A stretch of DNA of 64,000 bases from Phylloscopus collybita (taxonomy: Eukaryota; Chordata; Aves; Passeriformes; Phylloscopidae): contig JAJNNQ010000144.1 in NCBI GenBank assembly GCA_027886175.1, positions 62,001-126,000 of the forward strand, read 5' to 3'. Position 1 is the first letter of the stretch. The number at the start of each line of letters is the position of its first letter. Both the position numbers and the translations under genes were made by a program. This document shows positions 12,701-27,700 of the stretch, one piece after another. The notes beneath the pieces were generated by a model that worked only from the letters and a program-made list of their open reading frames with translations, searched no databases and was not told where the DNA came from.

Positions 12701-15700
12701 GGTCCTTTTTACAGCCCCTTGTCCACATAAGGAATTTTGCTGGGCATTTCCTTGCCCTGTTCTTGTAGGACCAAAAATATCCCTGGGTGCTGCTGGGGAG
12801 TTTCCCTGATGAAACCAGAAAGGAGGCAGAGCTCATCCCTATTTCCTGCCAGAGACTTCCAGTCACCACCACACTGGAAAGAATCTGAATGGAAGGGAAA
12901 AAAAAAACCAACCAAAAAAACCAGGGATTTAAGCAGAGGATTCTCAGCTGGGGCTTTGGGAAGGTGGAGTTTCCAGGAGGGCCCTTGGCTGCTCTCAGTG
13001 GGCAGATGGAGCCCAGCAGGGGCTGCCCCTGGATCCATCCCTGGCAGTGCCCAGGCCAGGCTGGACACTGGGCTGGTTGGGGACACTGGGAGGTGTCCCT
13101 GCCATGGCAGGGGTGGCACTGGGGGGGCTCTGGGGTCCCTTCCCACCCAGACCATCCCAGGACTCCCTGAGCTGGTTTTGAGCACGGCTTCTCTCTCCAG
13201 GCAGGGAGGCAGTGAGGAGCCAGAGACTGTTGGAATCTGGTTTATCCCATGGTTGGGTGGGAATGTCTTCTGTCCTGGGGGAGTCACTGCTGCAGTCCCA
13301 GTCCCACCCTGGAGCCCTGCCAGATCCTTAACTCTGGGAGTTCTCTTCCCTGGGATTTATTTACAACCAGATTATTGATTCCTGTGTCTGTCCCATGTTA
13401 CCTGAGTGGGAGGAGGCAAAATGAGGGGAGCTCCCTGTGCTGGGGGCCAGCTCATCCCACCCTGCCAGAGCAGGGCTGATCCCTGCTGGGGTTCTGCAGG
13501 GAATCTGGGCTGTGTGGGGCAGGAACGCTGTGGCCATTGGGGCTGGAATGCTGTGGGCATTGGGGCAGGAATGCTGGGACCATTCCCCGGGCTGTGTCCC
13601 AGCTCCATGGGTGTCCCATCCCATCTCCATGGATGTCCCATCCCAGCTCTGTGGGTGTTCCAGCTCCATGGATGTCCCAGCCCAGCTCCGTGGGTATCCC
13701 AGCTCCATGGGTGTCCCATCCCAGCTCCATGGGTCCCATCCCAGCTCCGTGGGTGTCCCAGCTCTGTGGGTGTCCCAGCTCCGTGGGTGTTCCATCCCAG
13801 CTCCGTGGGTCCCATCCCAGCTCCATGGGTCCCGTCCCGGCTCCATGGGTGTCCCAGCTCCATGGGTCCCATCCCAGCTCCATGGGTCCCATCCCAGCTC
13901 CGTGGGTGTCCCAGCTCTGTGGGTGTCCCAGCTCCGTGGGTGTTCCATCCCAGCTCCATGGGTCCCATCCCAGCTCCATGGGTCCCATCCCGGCTCCATG
14001 GGTGTCCCAGCTCCGTGGGTGTCCCAGCTCCGTGGGTGTCCCATCTCCATGGGTGTCCCATCCCGGCTCCGTGGGTCCCATCCCGGCTCCGTGGGTGTCC
14101 CAGCTCCGTGGGTCCCATCCCAGCTCCGTGGGTCCCATCCCAGCTCCGTGGGTGTCCCAGCTCCATGGGTCCCATCCCAGCTCCATGGGTCCCATCCCAG
14201 CTCCGTGGGTCCCATCCCAGCTCTATGGGTCCCATCCCAGCTCCGTGGGTCCCATCCCAGCTCCGTGGGTGTCCCATCCCAGTTCCGTGGGTGTCCCAGC
14301 TCCGTGGGTCCCATCCCAGCTCCGTGGGTGTCCCAGCTCCGTGGGTCCCATCCCAGCTCCGTGGGTGTCCCAGCTCCGTGGGTGTCCCAGCTCCGTGGGT
14401 CCCATCCCAGCTCCGTGGGTCCCATCCCAGCTCCGTGGGTGTCCCGGCTCCGTGGGTAGCGGCTGCTCTCTGTTCCAGGGCAGAGGGCGGCAGGAGGAGA
14501 GGGAACATGGGGCACCTGACCCGCATCGCCAACGCCGTGGTGCACAACATGGAGAAGGGGCCCATGCAGGCCCAGATCAGCGACTTCATCAAAGGTACTG
14601 CCTGCTCCTCCTCCTCAGCCTTCTCCTCTTCCTCCTCCTCCTTCAGCTCCCCCTCACTGCTCTCCAGGGAGGAATAACCCTTGGGAGCTCCTGGCAGGAC
14701 TCACTGCAGGTATTTCCTCAAGATCCTTTCCCACCCAAAGGATTCCCAGGGGAATCCCAAATGATCCCATCATTTAAAGTCTGGTGAGACCTCATTGGCT
14801 GCCCTTGGTGTTCACACCAAGGGTGAGACTGGGCAGTGGGAGGTGTCCCTGCCACGGCAGGGGTGGCACTGAGGGGCCAACCCATTCCAGGATTTCATGA
14901 CTCCATGGGGAAAGAGATACGAGGTTAAATGTCCCCAGAGGCCCCAGCTGTGCTCACCATCAGGGATATCCCCCTTGCCAGGCTGTGTCCATCCTGCCCT
15001 CACCACTGCACCCACTTGGGGAACTGGTTTTGTCCCATGGCTTTGGGTGGCAGGAAGGAAGATTTTTCCATTTTCCACATTTTCCATCCCTGCTGCTCAG
15101 CCCCTGCCAGGCTGGGAGGGGGCACAGCTGGGCAGTGGCAATCTGGGGGCTCAACCTTCTGCTCTTTTCTCTTTTTATTATTTCCCCATTCCCTTTCCCC
15201 AACCCTCACCTTCTGCTCAGCTTTGGGCTCCCAGTTGTGCTGGGCTGGGAGGGGTGGGAGGGAAAGGCCCCCTCAGTCCACAGCAGAAAAGGGAAGACCC
15301 AAACTGGGGTTGTCCCCAGCCAGGTGGGAGCAGCTGTGAGTCCTTAGCCCAGGTGAGCCCCCAGGGAGTTGAGACCACCCAGATCCCATGGTTTGTGTGT
15401 CCCTCTGGTTGCAGAGCTGCCCGAGGACTGCAGGGGCCGGTGGGAGAGTTTTGTGGAGGAGACGCTGACGGAGACGAACCGGAGGAACACGGTGGATTTG
15501 GTGAGTCTGTCACTCCAGTGCCTGCTGGCCTGCCCCCCACAGCAGAAAGGGATGCTCCTGGGTCTGCTCATCTTCCTTCTTGTGCTGAAGAACACTTCAG
15601 GGCAGAGCAGAAAGCATTTCCATCAACATTCCATCACAGTCCTTCAGCAGAGCTGGCCCATGGTGCTGAGCTGCTCCCTGGGGCTCCTTGGGGCAGCTCC

Positions 15701-18700
15701 TGCCTGGGCAGGACTTTGGGCTTTGGCAGAACGGAAACATCAGAGCTTTTCCAGCTTTCCCTGGTTCCCTGACTGCTTTGTGCTTTCTCAGGTGAGCACC
15801 CACCACCTGCACTCCTCCAGCGAGGATGAGGACATTGAAAGTGCTTTCCCCAACGAGCTCACCCTCCAACAGGTGAGTTGGGAACATCTTCACTGTTCCT
15901 GGGAAACTCACTGCTGTGGTCCATCCTGGTGTGGAGCAGCTTCCTGAGCTCTGCTCCCAGCTCCTCTGGGCTTTCCCAGAGCAGTTCCATGGCCTGGGAT
16001 CCACCTGGGAGCAGCTCAGGAGGCGCTGGGGGGAATCCCAGAGCTCTGTGTGACCCTGCTCCGGGAAGGGGTGGGGATGAGGATGTCACACACTCCCCTG
16101 GGGTTTTACTGCTTCCCTGGAGGAGCTGTTCCCATGCAGCTCCCCTGGCTGTTCCTGGGGTGTCTCTGGCCAGCCTGGTGATGGGTTTTTGGGGGTCCCT
16201 TCCCAGGCCTTCTCCGAGTACCAGATCCAGCAGATGACGGCCAATTTCGCCGATCAGTTCGGCTTCAACGACGAGGAGTTTGCAGACCAGGATGACAACA
16301 TCAAGTGAGTCTGGGCTCTTTGGTGACAGCACCGAGCCACTCTTGGTGGGGCTGTTTGGCATCTCAGCCTCTTTGCATCCCACCCTCCCTCTGCTTCAGG
16401 TTTACGAACGAGCCTCGTTATCCCTCCTCAGGTTGGAAACGGCTCCTTGCTTTCCAGGAGCCCAGCCCAATCTCCAGAGCCAGGTGGAGAAGCAAGGAAA
16501 AGTATTCCTTCATTTTAAAGAGGGACATTTGAAATAAAGCAGGCAACTGTTGTCCAGCCCTAGTCTGGAATGAGTTTAAAGGCAAAGCATGAGAGCAAAC
16601 AGCGGGCAGTGAAACAGATCTTTTCCAAGGAGTGAATTCCTTGTTGGAATGAGGAGTGAAGGGACAGGGCTCTGATGGAATCTGTGGGGAATTTCCCCCT
16701 CCTGGGGAAGGGAGCAGGGATAATCAGCAGCAGTGGCAGTTCAAGGAGAAAGGGAAGGGCTTCAGTGTTACACAACTTGCTGAGTCTAGAGCTTGGAATT
16801 CTCTGCTTTTACAGAATTCCTTTCATCCCATTTAAGCTGCAGCTCATCCTGTCTTGTGGAAATGCACCTGGCACTGGGATTATCCCAGTGGCCATAGCAG
16901 TCCTGGAATTGGGAGCAGTTCTGGACAGAGCAGCTCCAGGGGATCCCAGTGCTCCTGGGTTTGTCCATCCCAGGAATTCCTTGGGATAGAAGGCAGCACC
17001 TCTGCCCTTCCCATCCAGGGTTTTTCCTGAGCCTCAGAGATCTCAGAAACCTGGTAAGGCCAAAGAGTTCCAGAGTAGAATCAGAGTTGAATTGAACAGA
17101 AATTATTCAGTTCCACACATAAATTAAAAAAACAAAACAAAACAAAACAAAACGAAACAAAACAAAAAAAAAAAAAAAAAAAACCCACAAAAAAACCAAA
17201 CCAAAACAAAACAAAACCTAAACAAAAAACAAAACCAAAAACTTTCCAGTGCTGGCAAATACGGTCCCATGTCAATGAGGGGCAGGGAGGAGTTAAATCC
17301 CTGAGGAGCTGCCCCAGCAGCCTCATGCCTGGTGTAAAATGGACATGAAGCTGGGAAAAGTCTGTGCCTGGGATGTTATGGCTCTGTTTGTGATTGGAAA
17401 AGGGGAATGTCCTGCAAAACCTGGAATATTCTGGGAGTGCTGCTCCCTGCCAGCTGTTTCCAGCTGTTGGGCACTGGACTGGAAGTGAATTGCAATATTT
17501 AAGGAGTATCAGTCATTTGGGGTTGCAGGAGTATTGAACTGGAGAGTCTTTCAGAGCAAATACCACTGGAAAAGCTACAGATCCATGAGCAGGGGCAGTG
17601 AGCTCTTCCTGGACTCAAACGCTGGGAATTGGGAATTTCTGGGCCTGCAGCACCCTCTGCTGTTCCCACCCGGGGCTCCCCTGGCTTGGGCTGGGAATTG
17701 GGTCATCCTGGGATGTTCACATCCTGGGATATTCACATCCTGGGATGTTCACATCCTGGGGTATTCACATCCTGGGATGTTCACATCCTGGGATGTTCAC
17801 ATCCTGGGATATTCACATCCTGGGATGTTCTTATCCTGGGATATTCATATCCTGGGGTATTCACATCCTGGGATATTCACATCCTGGGGTATTCACATCC
17901 TGGGGTATTCATATCCTGGGATATTCATATCTTGGGATATTCATATCCTGGGATATTCACATCCTGGGGTATTCACATCCTGGGATATTCACATCCTGGG
18001 ATATTCACATCCTGGGGTGTTCACATTCCTGGATATTCATATCGTGGGATGTTCTTATCCTGGGATATTCACATCCTGGGGTATTCACATCCTGGGGTAT
18101 TCACATCCTGGGATATTCACATCCTGGGATATTCACATCCTGGAATATTCATATCCTGGGATGTGAACATCCTGGAATATTCATATCCTGGGATATTCAC
18201 AACCTGGGATATTCACATCCTGGGATATTCACAGCACAGCCACACCCCAGGCTTTCAGCCACTCCTGCACTGAGATTCAGAGAATCCCCAAAATCCCTGG
18301 GGCTGGAGAAGCTCTCCCAGCCCAGCCAGTCCCAGCTGTGCCCACCCTGTCCCAGCCCAGAGCCCTGAGTGCCACCTCCAGGAGTTCCCTGGGCACCTCC
18401 AGGGATGGGCACTGCAAACCTCCCTGGGCACCGCCAGTCCCTGAGCCCCCTTTCCATGGGGAAATTCCTGCTGCTGCCCACCCTGAGCCTCCCCTGGCCC
18501 AGCCTGGGGCCGTTCCCTCTCCTCCTGTCCCTGTGCCCTGCGAGCAGAGCCCGACCCCCCCCCCCGGCTGTCCCCCAGGAACCCCCTGCACTGCCCCCTC
18601 CCCACGGGCAGGGAATGCTCCAGGTTGGAATAACCAGCCAGGGGAGGCTGTGGCTGGGATCCCAGCCCAGGAGAGGCTCTGGCCCTGCTGCTGTCCCTGA

Positions 18701-21700
18701 GGCTCTTCCCTCCCTCCTCCCTCCAGCGCTCCCTTCGACCGCATCGCCGAGATCAACTTCAACATCGACGCCGACGACGACAGCGTGAGTGGGGCTCTGG
18801 GCAGGGCTGCAATACCCAGAGCTGCTGCTGCTGCTGCTGCAAGGCTCCTGCCTGCATCCTGAGAGATCAGAGCTCTGGGGGGGTCAGGGCACTGCAGGGG
18901 GGCTGAGGCAGCCGGGGCATTGCTCGGCCCCTCAGGGGCTCCTCGCAGGAAATGTTCCCTCTGAGGCAGCAGCCCTGGCATGGAGGGGATCGTCCTCCCT
19001 CCCTGCAGTGCCAGTCTGGTCTTAGAATCAGGGAGTCCTGGAATGGTTTGGGTGGGAAGGGAGCTCAGAGAGAGCCCCCCCAGTGCCACCCCTGCCACGG
19101 CAGGGACACCTCCCAGTGTCCCAGGCTGCTCCCAGCCCCAGGGCCCAGCCTGGCCTTGGGCACTGCCAGGGCTCCAGGGGCAGCCACAGCTGCTCTGGCA
19201 ATCCCAGCCCAGGCAGCAATTCCTGCCCAAGCTCCCAGCCAGCCCTGCCCTCTGGCCCTGGGAAGCCATTCCCTGGCTCCTGTCCCTCTGTCCCTTGTCC
19301 CCAGCCCCTCTGCAGCTCTCCTGGAGCCCCTTCAGGCCCTGCCAGGGGTTCTGAGCTCTCCCTGGAGCCTTCTCCTCTCCAGGTGAACATTCCCAGCTCT
19401 CCCAGCTTCTGATCATCTTCCCAGTCACAGGTTAGGGAAACAAAGGCAGAGGTGGATTTTTCACAGATCTAAACATTGCCAGGCTCTTTCTGGCCTTTCC
19501 TGGCTGATTGCCCCAAAGCAAAGCAGCAGCTGGACTTTGGTGATCCCAGGTGATCCCAGGTGATCCCAGGCGATCCCAGCTCCCCAGCAAGGCTGGATTT
19601 GGTCAGCCCTGACCCTGGTGCTGAGGCAGGGTCTGCAGAGGGGCTCTGGAATGTGATTTCCCTCTGGTCCCCCCAGCCCAACGCCTCCCTGTTCGAGGCC
19701 TGCTGCAACGAGCGCATCCAGCAGTTCGACGACAACGAGGAGGAGGAGGATATCTGGGAGGAGAAGGAGATCTCCTACGCAGCCCAGGTCAAGTCCAGGA
19801 CACGGTAAGGTGACAGCAGAGCCCCGATTTTCCCCCTGGTGCTGGGAGTGTGCACCTTGCAGCCCAGGCCAGCAGCAATTCCTTGGGGTTTTGTGTCATT
19901 TTGGGGCTCTGAGGTTTTATCTGACACACAACCCCTGGCCACTTGTGCTGGGGGTTCTCCTGAGCTGGAGACAGATCCAGTTGGAGGGAGTTCATTAACA
20001 GTGGGAACACCTAATCAATGAGTTTTCCATCAAACACATTAAAAACCCCCACCCTCAGTGTGAAGCACTTGGAATTTGCTCCTTCCCTCATCCTTGAGGA
20101 GGAGGAGGAGGAGGAGGAGGAGGAGGAGGAGGAGGTGAGACTGAGGGGAGTGGGCAGAACATTCTTTCTCAGAACATTCAAATCAGAGAAGTGAGAACAA
20201 GAGGCCTCCCAGGGGCATCTCGGGCTTTGAAATCGTTCTTCATCCCTTTGACAAAGCCCCTTATTAAATAAAGTTATTTCCATAATTCCCAATCTGAAGT
20301 GTGATCAAAGGAAACAGGGAAAACATCCAAGACCTTGCCGTGTCCTTGCCAAGCACCAGCAGCCTGAGGGGCTGCCTGGGCACGGGGTGGGCTCCACACC
20401 AGGGTCTGTCCCCTCCCTGCTCTGTGTGCTGTCCTCAGCCCTGGCTCTGGCTGCCACCTCCGGGGAATTCTCACCCCAAAGCCCTCGGGAATCTGGGGGC
20501 GTCTCTGAGCCCCCACAACTGCCCCGAGCATTGGGGGAAACATCCCCGGGAAAGGCTCTGGGGTGTTCCCGGGGCCAGGGGACGAGCTGAGGGGTGCGGG
20601 CCTCCCTCACTCCCGCTTCCCCCGCAGGTTTGGAGCCTCGCAGACGTCAGAGAGCTCCAAGAGTGACCTGGAGAACGGCGACCACGACGGCAGCGTGGAC
20701 TCGGAGGAGGAGGAGGAGCAGCCGCCGCCGCCCTCCCCTCACAAGGGCAACGCCCCGGAGCGGAAGGACGCGGAGCCCTCGCAAGGTACCGAGCTCAGCC
20801 CGGGGTCTGCGGGGCCCGTGCAGGGCAGCGCTGACACTGCCAGCTCCCCTGCAGAGCACCCAGACCCTCCTGCCCAGGGCAAACGGGCACCTCGGGGCTC
20901 CCTCTGTGCCTCTGGAGCCTCTGGGAGCTGCAGCCCTGGCCCAGGACAGCCCTTGTGTCAGGCAGCCCCGCTGGGAGAGCCCCAGGGAAAGGGGGGAATG
21001 TGGCCCGTGGCAGGGCTTGGAATGAGAGGAGCTTTAAGGTCCTGGCACCCAGACCATTCCAAGCTTCTTCAGTGCTTCCCTGAATCCCAGCTGGTCAGTG
21101 CACATCCCAGTCAAAGCAGCCGTGCAGGGATGTCACCTGAACTCCTCCCATCCCAGCACAGGAGTTGTGATGGGATGTGACACAGGTGTGGTGTGCCCAC
21201 CTTTGCCAGGTGTCTCCACACTCCCATCCCTGCCCGTTCTGCTTCTCCAGCTGTGCTCTGCCTGTGGCAAACCCATCCCTGCAGTGCAGAGGGACTCCAG
21301 GCTTTTCCTGGAATCCAGGAATGGTTGGGTGGGAAGGGTCCTCAGAGCCCCCCCAGTGCCACCCCTGCCCTGGCAGGGACACCTCCCCCTGTCCCAGGCT
21401 GCTCCCAGCCCCAGTGCCCAGCCTGGCCTTGGGCACTGCCAGGCCTCCAGGGGCAGCCACAGCTGCTCTGGCAATCCCAGCCCAGGCAGCAATTCCTGCC
21501 CAAGCTCCCAGCCAGCCCTGCCCTCTGGCCCTGGGAAGCCATTCCCTGGCTCCTGGCCCTCCAGGCCCCTGTAAATTCTCTCTTTCCATCCTGTGTGCTC
21601 CCTTCAGGGATTTTCCCAACTCCCCATGTGGGTGATGCCATGGGAATGCTGGACACACACACAGTGCTGTCAGCAGAACAATTCCAAGGGACAAAAACAT

Positions 21701-24700
21701 TTTCCCAGCCATCCATTTTCCCAAGCTTTTTGAGTTCTGAACCATTTTTTTCCCTGGGTGCCTTTGTGAGCACCAGGCAGGGTCATCCCAGGATCCTGCT
21801 CTCTGCACCCCTTTGGAAGTGTCAGATAATTCCAGTTCATTGGGAGAAACCAGTACAAACCTCCCAGTTCCAGTGGGCTGTGTGTGGCAGCCCAGTCCCT
21901 CTCTGGAGACTCAGCTGGAATTTGGGATCAGTTTTGGGCATCTCCCACCTGGTTCTGCAGAGCTCTGCAATCCTCCCTCTTCCCTGGGAAAAGCTGAGGA
22001 ATTAATGCCTATCCAGAGGTGGGGGGTTGGAGGACTGGAAGTAGGAAATGGGACTGGAAGTGGAAGTAGGTTCTGGAGGAGGAATTGTCCAGGACTGTAA
22101 AAAAAGCAATAGGTGATTTTGAGGATCTTAAGTACTGGAATCCATTGATCAGTTCCTTACCTGAAGCTGCCCAAACCCAGCCACTGGAGATGGGAGCTTT
22201 TGGCAGGGAGCTGGGGCACTTGGAGCTGGGAATCCCTGCCTGGGGAAGTGAAGCCCCCCAGGGTGTCTTTGTCTCCCTGGATGTCTCTGCTGGGGATGAA
22301 CATCCACAGAGGGATCCCCACGGGACACGGGTGGGTGTGGGAGGGGGGCCCTGGGCTGGGTAGCTGTGTCCCTGGGATCCCTGGGATGTCCCTGGGATGT
22401 CCCTGAGATCCCTGGGCTGGGTATCTGTGTCCCTGGGATCCCAGGGGTGTCCCTGGGCTGGGTTGGTCTGTCCCTGGGCTGTCCCTGGGCTGTCCCTGGC
22501 TGTCCCTGGCTGTCCCTGGGCTGTCCCTGGGCTGTCCCTGGGATGGCAGAGGTGTCCCTGGGCTGGGTTGGTCTGTCCCTGGCAGTCCCTGGTCTGTCCC
22601 TGGCTGTCCCTGGCTGTCCCTGGGCTGTCCCTGGGCTGGGTTGCTGTGTCCCTGGGATCCCAGGGGTGTCCCTGGGCTGTCCCTGGCTGTCCCTGGGCTG
22701 GGTTGGGCTGTCCCTGGGCTGGGTTGGTCTGTCCCTGGGCTGTCCCTGGCTGTCCCTGGCTGTCCCTGGGCTGGGTTGCTGTGTCCCTGGCATGGCAGAG
22801 GTGTCCCTGGGCTGTCCCTGGGCTGTCCCGGGCTGTCCCTGGGATGGCAGAGGTGTCCCTGGGCTGTCCCTGGCTGTCCCTGGCTGTCCCTGGGCTGGGT
22901 TGCTGTGTCCCTGTGCTGTCCCTGGCTGTCCCTGGCTGTCCCTGGGCTGGGTTGCTGTGTCCCTGGGCTATCCCTGGGCTGTCCCTGGCTGTCCCTGGGC
23001 TGGGTTGCTGTGTCCCTGGGCTGTCCCTGTGCTGTCCCTGTGCTGTCCCTGTGCTGTCCCTGGCTGCCCCTGGCTGTCCCTGGGCTGGGTTGCTATGTCC
23101 CTGGGCTGTCCCTGGCTGTCCCTGGCTGTCCCTGGGCTGGGTTGCTGTGTCCCTGTGCTGTCCCTGGCTGTCCCTGGGCTGTCCCTGGGCTGTCCCTGGC
23201 TGTCCCTGGCTGTCCCTGGGCTGGGTTGCTGTGTCCCTGTGCTGTCCCTGGCTGTCCTGGCTGTCCCTGGGCTGTCCCTGGCTGTCCCTGGCTGTCCCTG
23301 GGCTGTCCCTGGCTGTCCCTGGCTGTCCCTGGCTGTCCCTGGGCTGGCACCCCAGGCACCCTGTGCTGTTGCAGGGCCAGGCTGGACGGCCGTGTTCGAG
23401 CCGGCCGGCCCCGCGCCGCCCGTGGCCATGGACGTGGGCTCCAGCGTCTGGGACTCGGCCGCCCCGCAGAGCAGCGCCCCCGAGAAGGGCTGGGCCAAGT
23501 TCACCGACTTCCAGCCCTTCTGCTGGTAAGAGCCAGGCAATCCCAGCTCCCCTGGGGCTTGGGAAGAGGGGAGTGAACGTTTGGGATACGCTTGGATGGG
23601 GTGCCTGCTGTCATCCTTCCTCCTTCCCTTCCCATCGCTTCCCTTTTGGTCAATGCTGTCTGATGATCCCAGATCAGGGCCCCTTGGTGCTTCCAGCTCT
23701 TCCCAGTGCTCCTGCCTGGGGCTGGCACACAGCCCCGCTTTCTGTGTCCTCACTGCGAGAGCAAACCTGTCAGAGATCAGAGCAGCGATGGGAGGGAAGG
23801 GCAGGGCCAGTGACTGCTGCTGGGGGTCCTGGGAGGCTCTGGGGTGACCCTGGCTCTGTGCTCAGGGCTCCTGGGAGGCTCTGGGGTGATGCTGGCTCCG
23901 TGCTCAGGGCTGCTGGGGCTGTTGGGAGGCTCTGGGGTGACCCTGGCTCCATGCTCAGGGCTGTTGGGAGACTCTGGGGTGACCCTGGCTCCATGCTCAA
24001 GGCTCCTGGGGCTGTTGGGAGGCTCTGGGGTGACCCTGGCTCTGTGCTCAGGGCTCCTGGGAGGCTCTGGGGTGATGCTGACTCTGTGCTCAGGGCTCCT
24101 GGGAGGCTCTGGGGTGATCTGGCTCCGTGCTTAGGGCTCCTGGGGCTGTTGGGAGGCTCTGGGGTGACCCTGGCTCCGTGCTCAGGGCTCTTCCCTCCCC
24201 AGCTCCGAGTCCGGCCCTCGCTGCAGCTCCCCCGTGGGCACCGAGAGCGGCGGCAACGACAGGACCCCGGCGCAGGGCCAGGACAAGAACTGTGAGTGAC
24301 ACACACACGGGCTGGGGGCCCCTGGGAGCTCTGCAGGGAGCCCCTGGGGCAAGGAAACCCGAATGGAACACGGGCAGAAATCCCCAGGGCGTGTTGGGAC
24401 AGTGTCAGCAGGGAGGGGATGGAGCTGCACTGAGGTGGAGCTGATATCACAGGGACCCTTCATTTATCCCTGGAAGGGGCCCAGGCCGGGCTGGACGGGG
24501 CTTGGAGCGCACTGGGACAGCGGCGTGGCTCTGGGTGGGCTTTGAGATCCTTCCCACCCATCCCATCCCATCCCATCCCATCCCATGGTGCCCAGCCCGG
24601 CTGCAGTGGCTGCAGAGCCCCGTGTGACCCCTGGGGCTGTGTCAGGGAGCACTCAGGGGCTGCAGCTGCTGTTCCACACCCGGGGACCTCTCAGGGGCTC

Positions 24701-27700
24701 CACCCGGGCTGTCCGGGAGCTCTCCGAGGCTCCAGCCGGGCTGTTCGGGAGCTCTCCGAGGCTGTACCCGGGCTGTTCCACACCCGGGAGCTCTCCGAGG
24801 CTGTACCCAGGCTGTCCGGGAGCTCTCCGAGGCTGTACCCAGGCTGTCCGGGAGCTCTCCGAGGCTCCACCCGGGCTGTTCGGGAGCTCTCCGAGGCTGT
24901 ACCCGGGCTGTTCGGGAGCTCTCAGGGGCTCCAGCCGCTGTTCTCCCGCAGGCAGCGCTGCCCCGCCCTGTGTCTGGAACGCCTGCGGGGCGCGCAAGGC
25001 GCCGCTGGGGGCCCTGGACAGCAGCTCCTCGGGCAGCTCCGAGAGCGACGAGGAAGACGACGACAAAGCCAAGGCTGCCACGGAACCCACGGCACAGGAG
25101 CCCGGCAAGGACAGGGCAGCTCCCAGCAGGTGGGCAGGGGTCTCCGTGGGGCTGGGGTGGCCTCGCCTGGGTCCGGTGTCCCCTCTCCCGTGGGCTCCGT
25201 GTCCTGGTGGCTCCGGGGAGCAGGTCCTGCCCCTGGTGTGGTGTGGAGGGTGCTGAGGGATGTGTTCAGCACAGGGTTATTGCAGGGAAGGGTTGGGGCT
25301 CCTTTGGGCCACTGCAGTGTCACAGGAGCAGCTTTGTCCTTTGGGCCACTGCAGTGTCACAGGAGCAGCTCTGTCCCCACCCTTTGTGCCATCCCAGTGT
25401 CACAGGAGCAGCTCTGTCCTTTGTGCCACCCCAGTGTCACAGGAAGAGCTCTGTCCCTGTCCTTTGGGCCACTCCAGTGTCACAGGAACATCTCTGTCCC
25501 CACCCTTTGTGCCACCCCAGTGTCACAGGAGCAGCCCTGTGCTGCTCCATGGGGACGGAGCTGCTGCCCAGCCCCGTCAGCCTCTGCTGCCCCCGCAGGG
25601 ATTCCCCAGCTCCGAGGAGTTTCCTCCTCCCATCCCATGGATTTCCTGCTGCTCTGTACCCAGGCCCTGCCTCAGGAGCAGGAGTTTCCCTCCAGCCGGG
25701 GCTGGTGACACTCTGGGCTCACCCCTGGGTGGCCCCAGGCAGCAGCAGCAGCTGCAGGGGGCTGGGAAGGCCCTGGGATTGCAGAATTCCCTGGAATGGG
25801 GGCAGCAGGGACCCCAGGGCCTGTGCGGTTGGGGGCAGCTCGTTCTGAGAAATGCATTCATTCTGCTAATTGCATTCGTTTCAACAATTAATTCTGATAG
25901 ATACAGCTCATTTTGATAAATTCATTCATTCTGATCAATCAAGTTCATTTAGGTACATACATTGATTTTGATAAATGCATTAATTCTGATCGATACAGTT
26001 CATTTTGATAAATGCATTAATTCTGATCAATACAGTTCATTTTGATAAATTCATTCATTCTGATCAATCAAGTTCATTTAGGTACATGCATTGATTTTGA
26101 TAAATGCATTCATTCTGATAGATACAGTTCATTTTGATAAATTCATTCATTCTGATGAATACAGTTCATTTTGATAAATTCATGAATTCTGATCAATACA
26201 GTTCATTTAGATACGTGCATTGATTTTGATAAATGCATTAATTCTGATCAATACAGATCATTTTGATAAATTCATTAATTGTGATCAATCAAGTTCATTT
26301 AGATACATGCATTCATTTAGATAAATGCATTAATTCTGATCAATACAGCTCATTTTGATAAATTCATTCATTCTGATCAATCAAGTTAATTTAGATACAT
26401 ACATCGATTTTGATAAATTTATTAATTCTGATAGATACAGTTCATTTTGATAAATTCATTCATTCTGATCAATCAAGTTAATTTAGATACATGCATTCAT
26501 TTAGATAAATGCATTAATTTTGATACATACATTAATTCTGATAAATACAGTTAATTTAGATACATTTCAGTTGGATAAATGCATTAATCCTTATAGATAC
26601 AGTTAATTTTGGTACATCTCAGGTGGATAAATGCATTAATTTTGATAAATACATTAATTCTTATAGATACAGTTCATTTTGATACATTTCAGTTGGGATA
26701 AAAGCATTAATTCTGATACATACATTAATTTGGATACATTTCACTTGGATAAATGCATTAATTTTGATAAATATATTCATTCTTATAGATACAGTTAATT
26801 TTGATACATTTCAATTAGGTAAATGCATTAACTTTGACAAATACATTAATTCTGATAAATACAGTTCGTTTTGATACATTTCAGTTGGACAAATGCATTA
26901 ATTTTGATAAATGCATTACTTTTGATACATACATTAATTTTGATAAATACATTAATTCTTATAGATACAGTTCATTTTGATACATTTCAGTTGGGATAAA
27001 AGCATTAATTCTGATAAATACAATTAATTTGGATACATTTCAGTGGGATAAATGCATTAATTTTGATACATGCATTAATGTTGATACATACATTAATTTT
27101 TGATACATTTCAGTTGGATAAATGCATTAATTTTGATAAATGCATTAATGTCGATACATACATTAATTTTTGATACATTTCAGTTGGATAAATGCATTAA
27201 TTTTGATAAATGCATTAATGTTGATACATACATTAATTTAGATACATTTCAGTGGGATAAATGCATTAATGTTGATACATTAATTTTGATACATACAATA
27301 ATTTAGATACATTTCAATGGGATAAATGCATTAATGTCAATACATACATGAATTTGGATACATTTCAGTGGGATAAATGCATTAATTTTGATAGATACAG
27401 TTAATTTAGATACATTTCAATGGGATAAATGCATTAATTTAGATACATTTCAATGGGATAAATGCATTTATTTTGATACATTTATTTTGATACATACATG
27501 AATTTGGATACATTTCAGTGGGATAAATGCATGAATGTCGATACATACATTAATTTAGATACATTTCAGTTGGATAAATGCATTTATTTTGATACATTTA
27601 TTTTGATACATACATGAATTTGGATACATTTCAGTGGGATAAATGCATTAATGTTGATACATACATTAATTTGGATACATTTCAGTTGGATAAATGCATT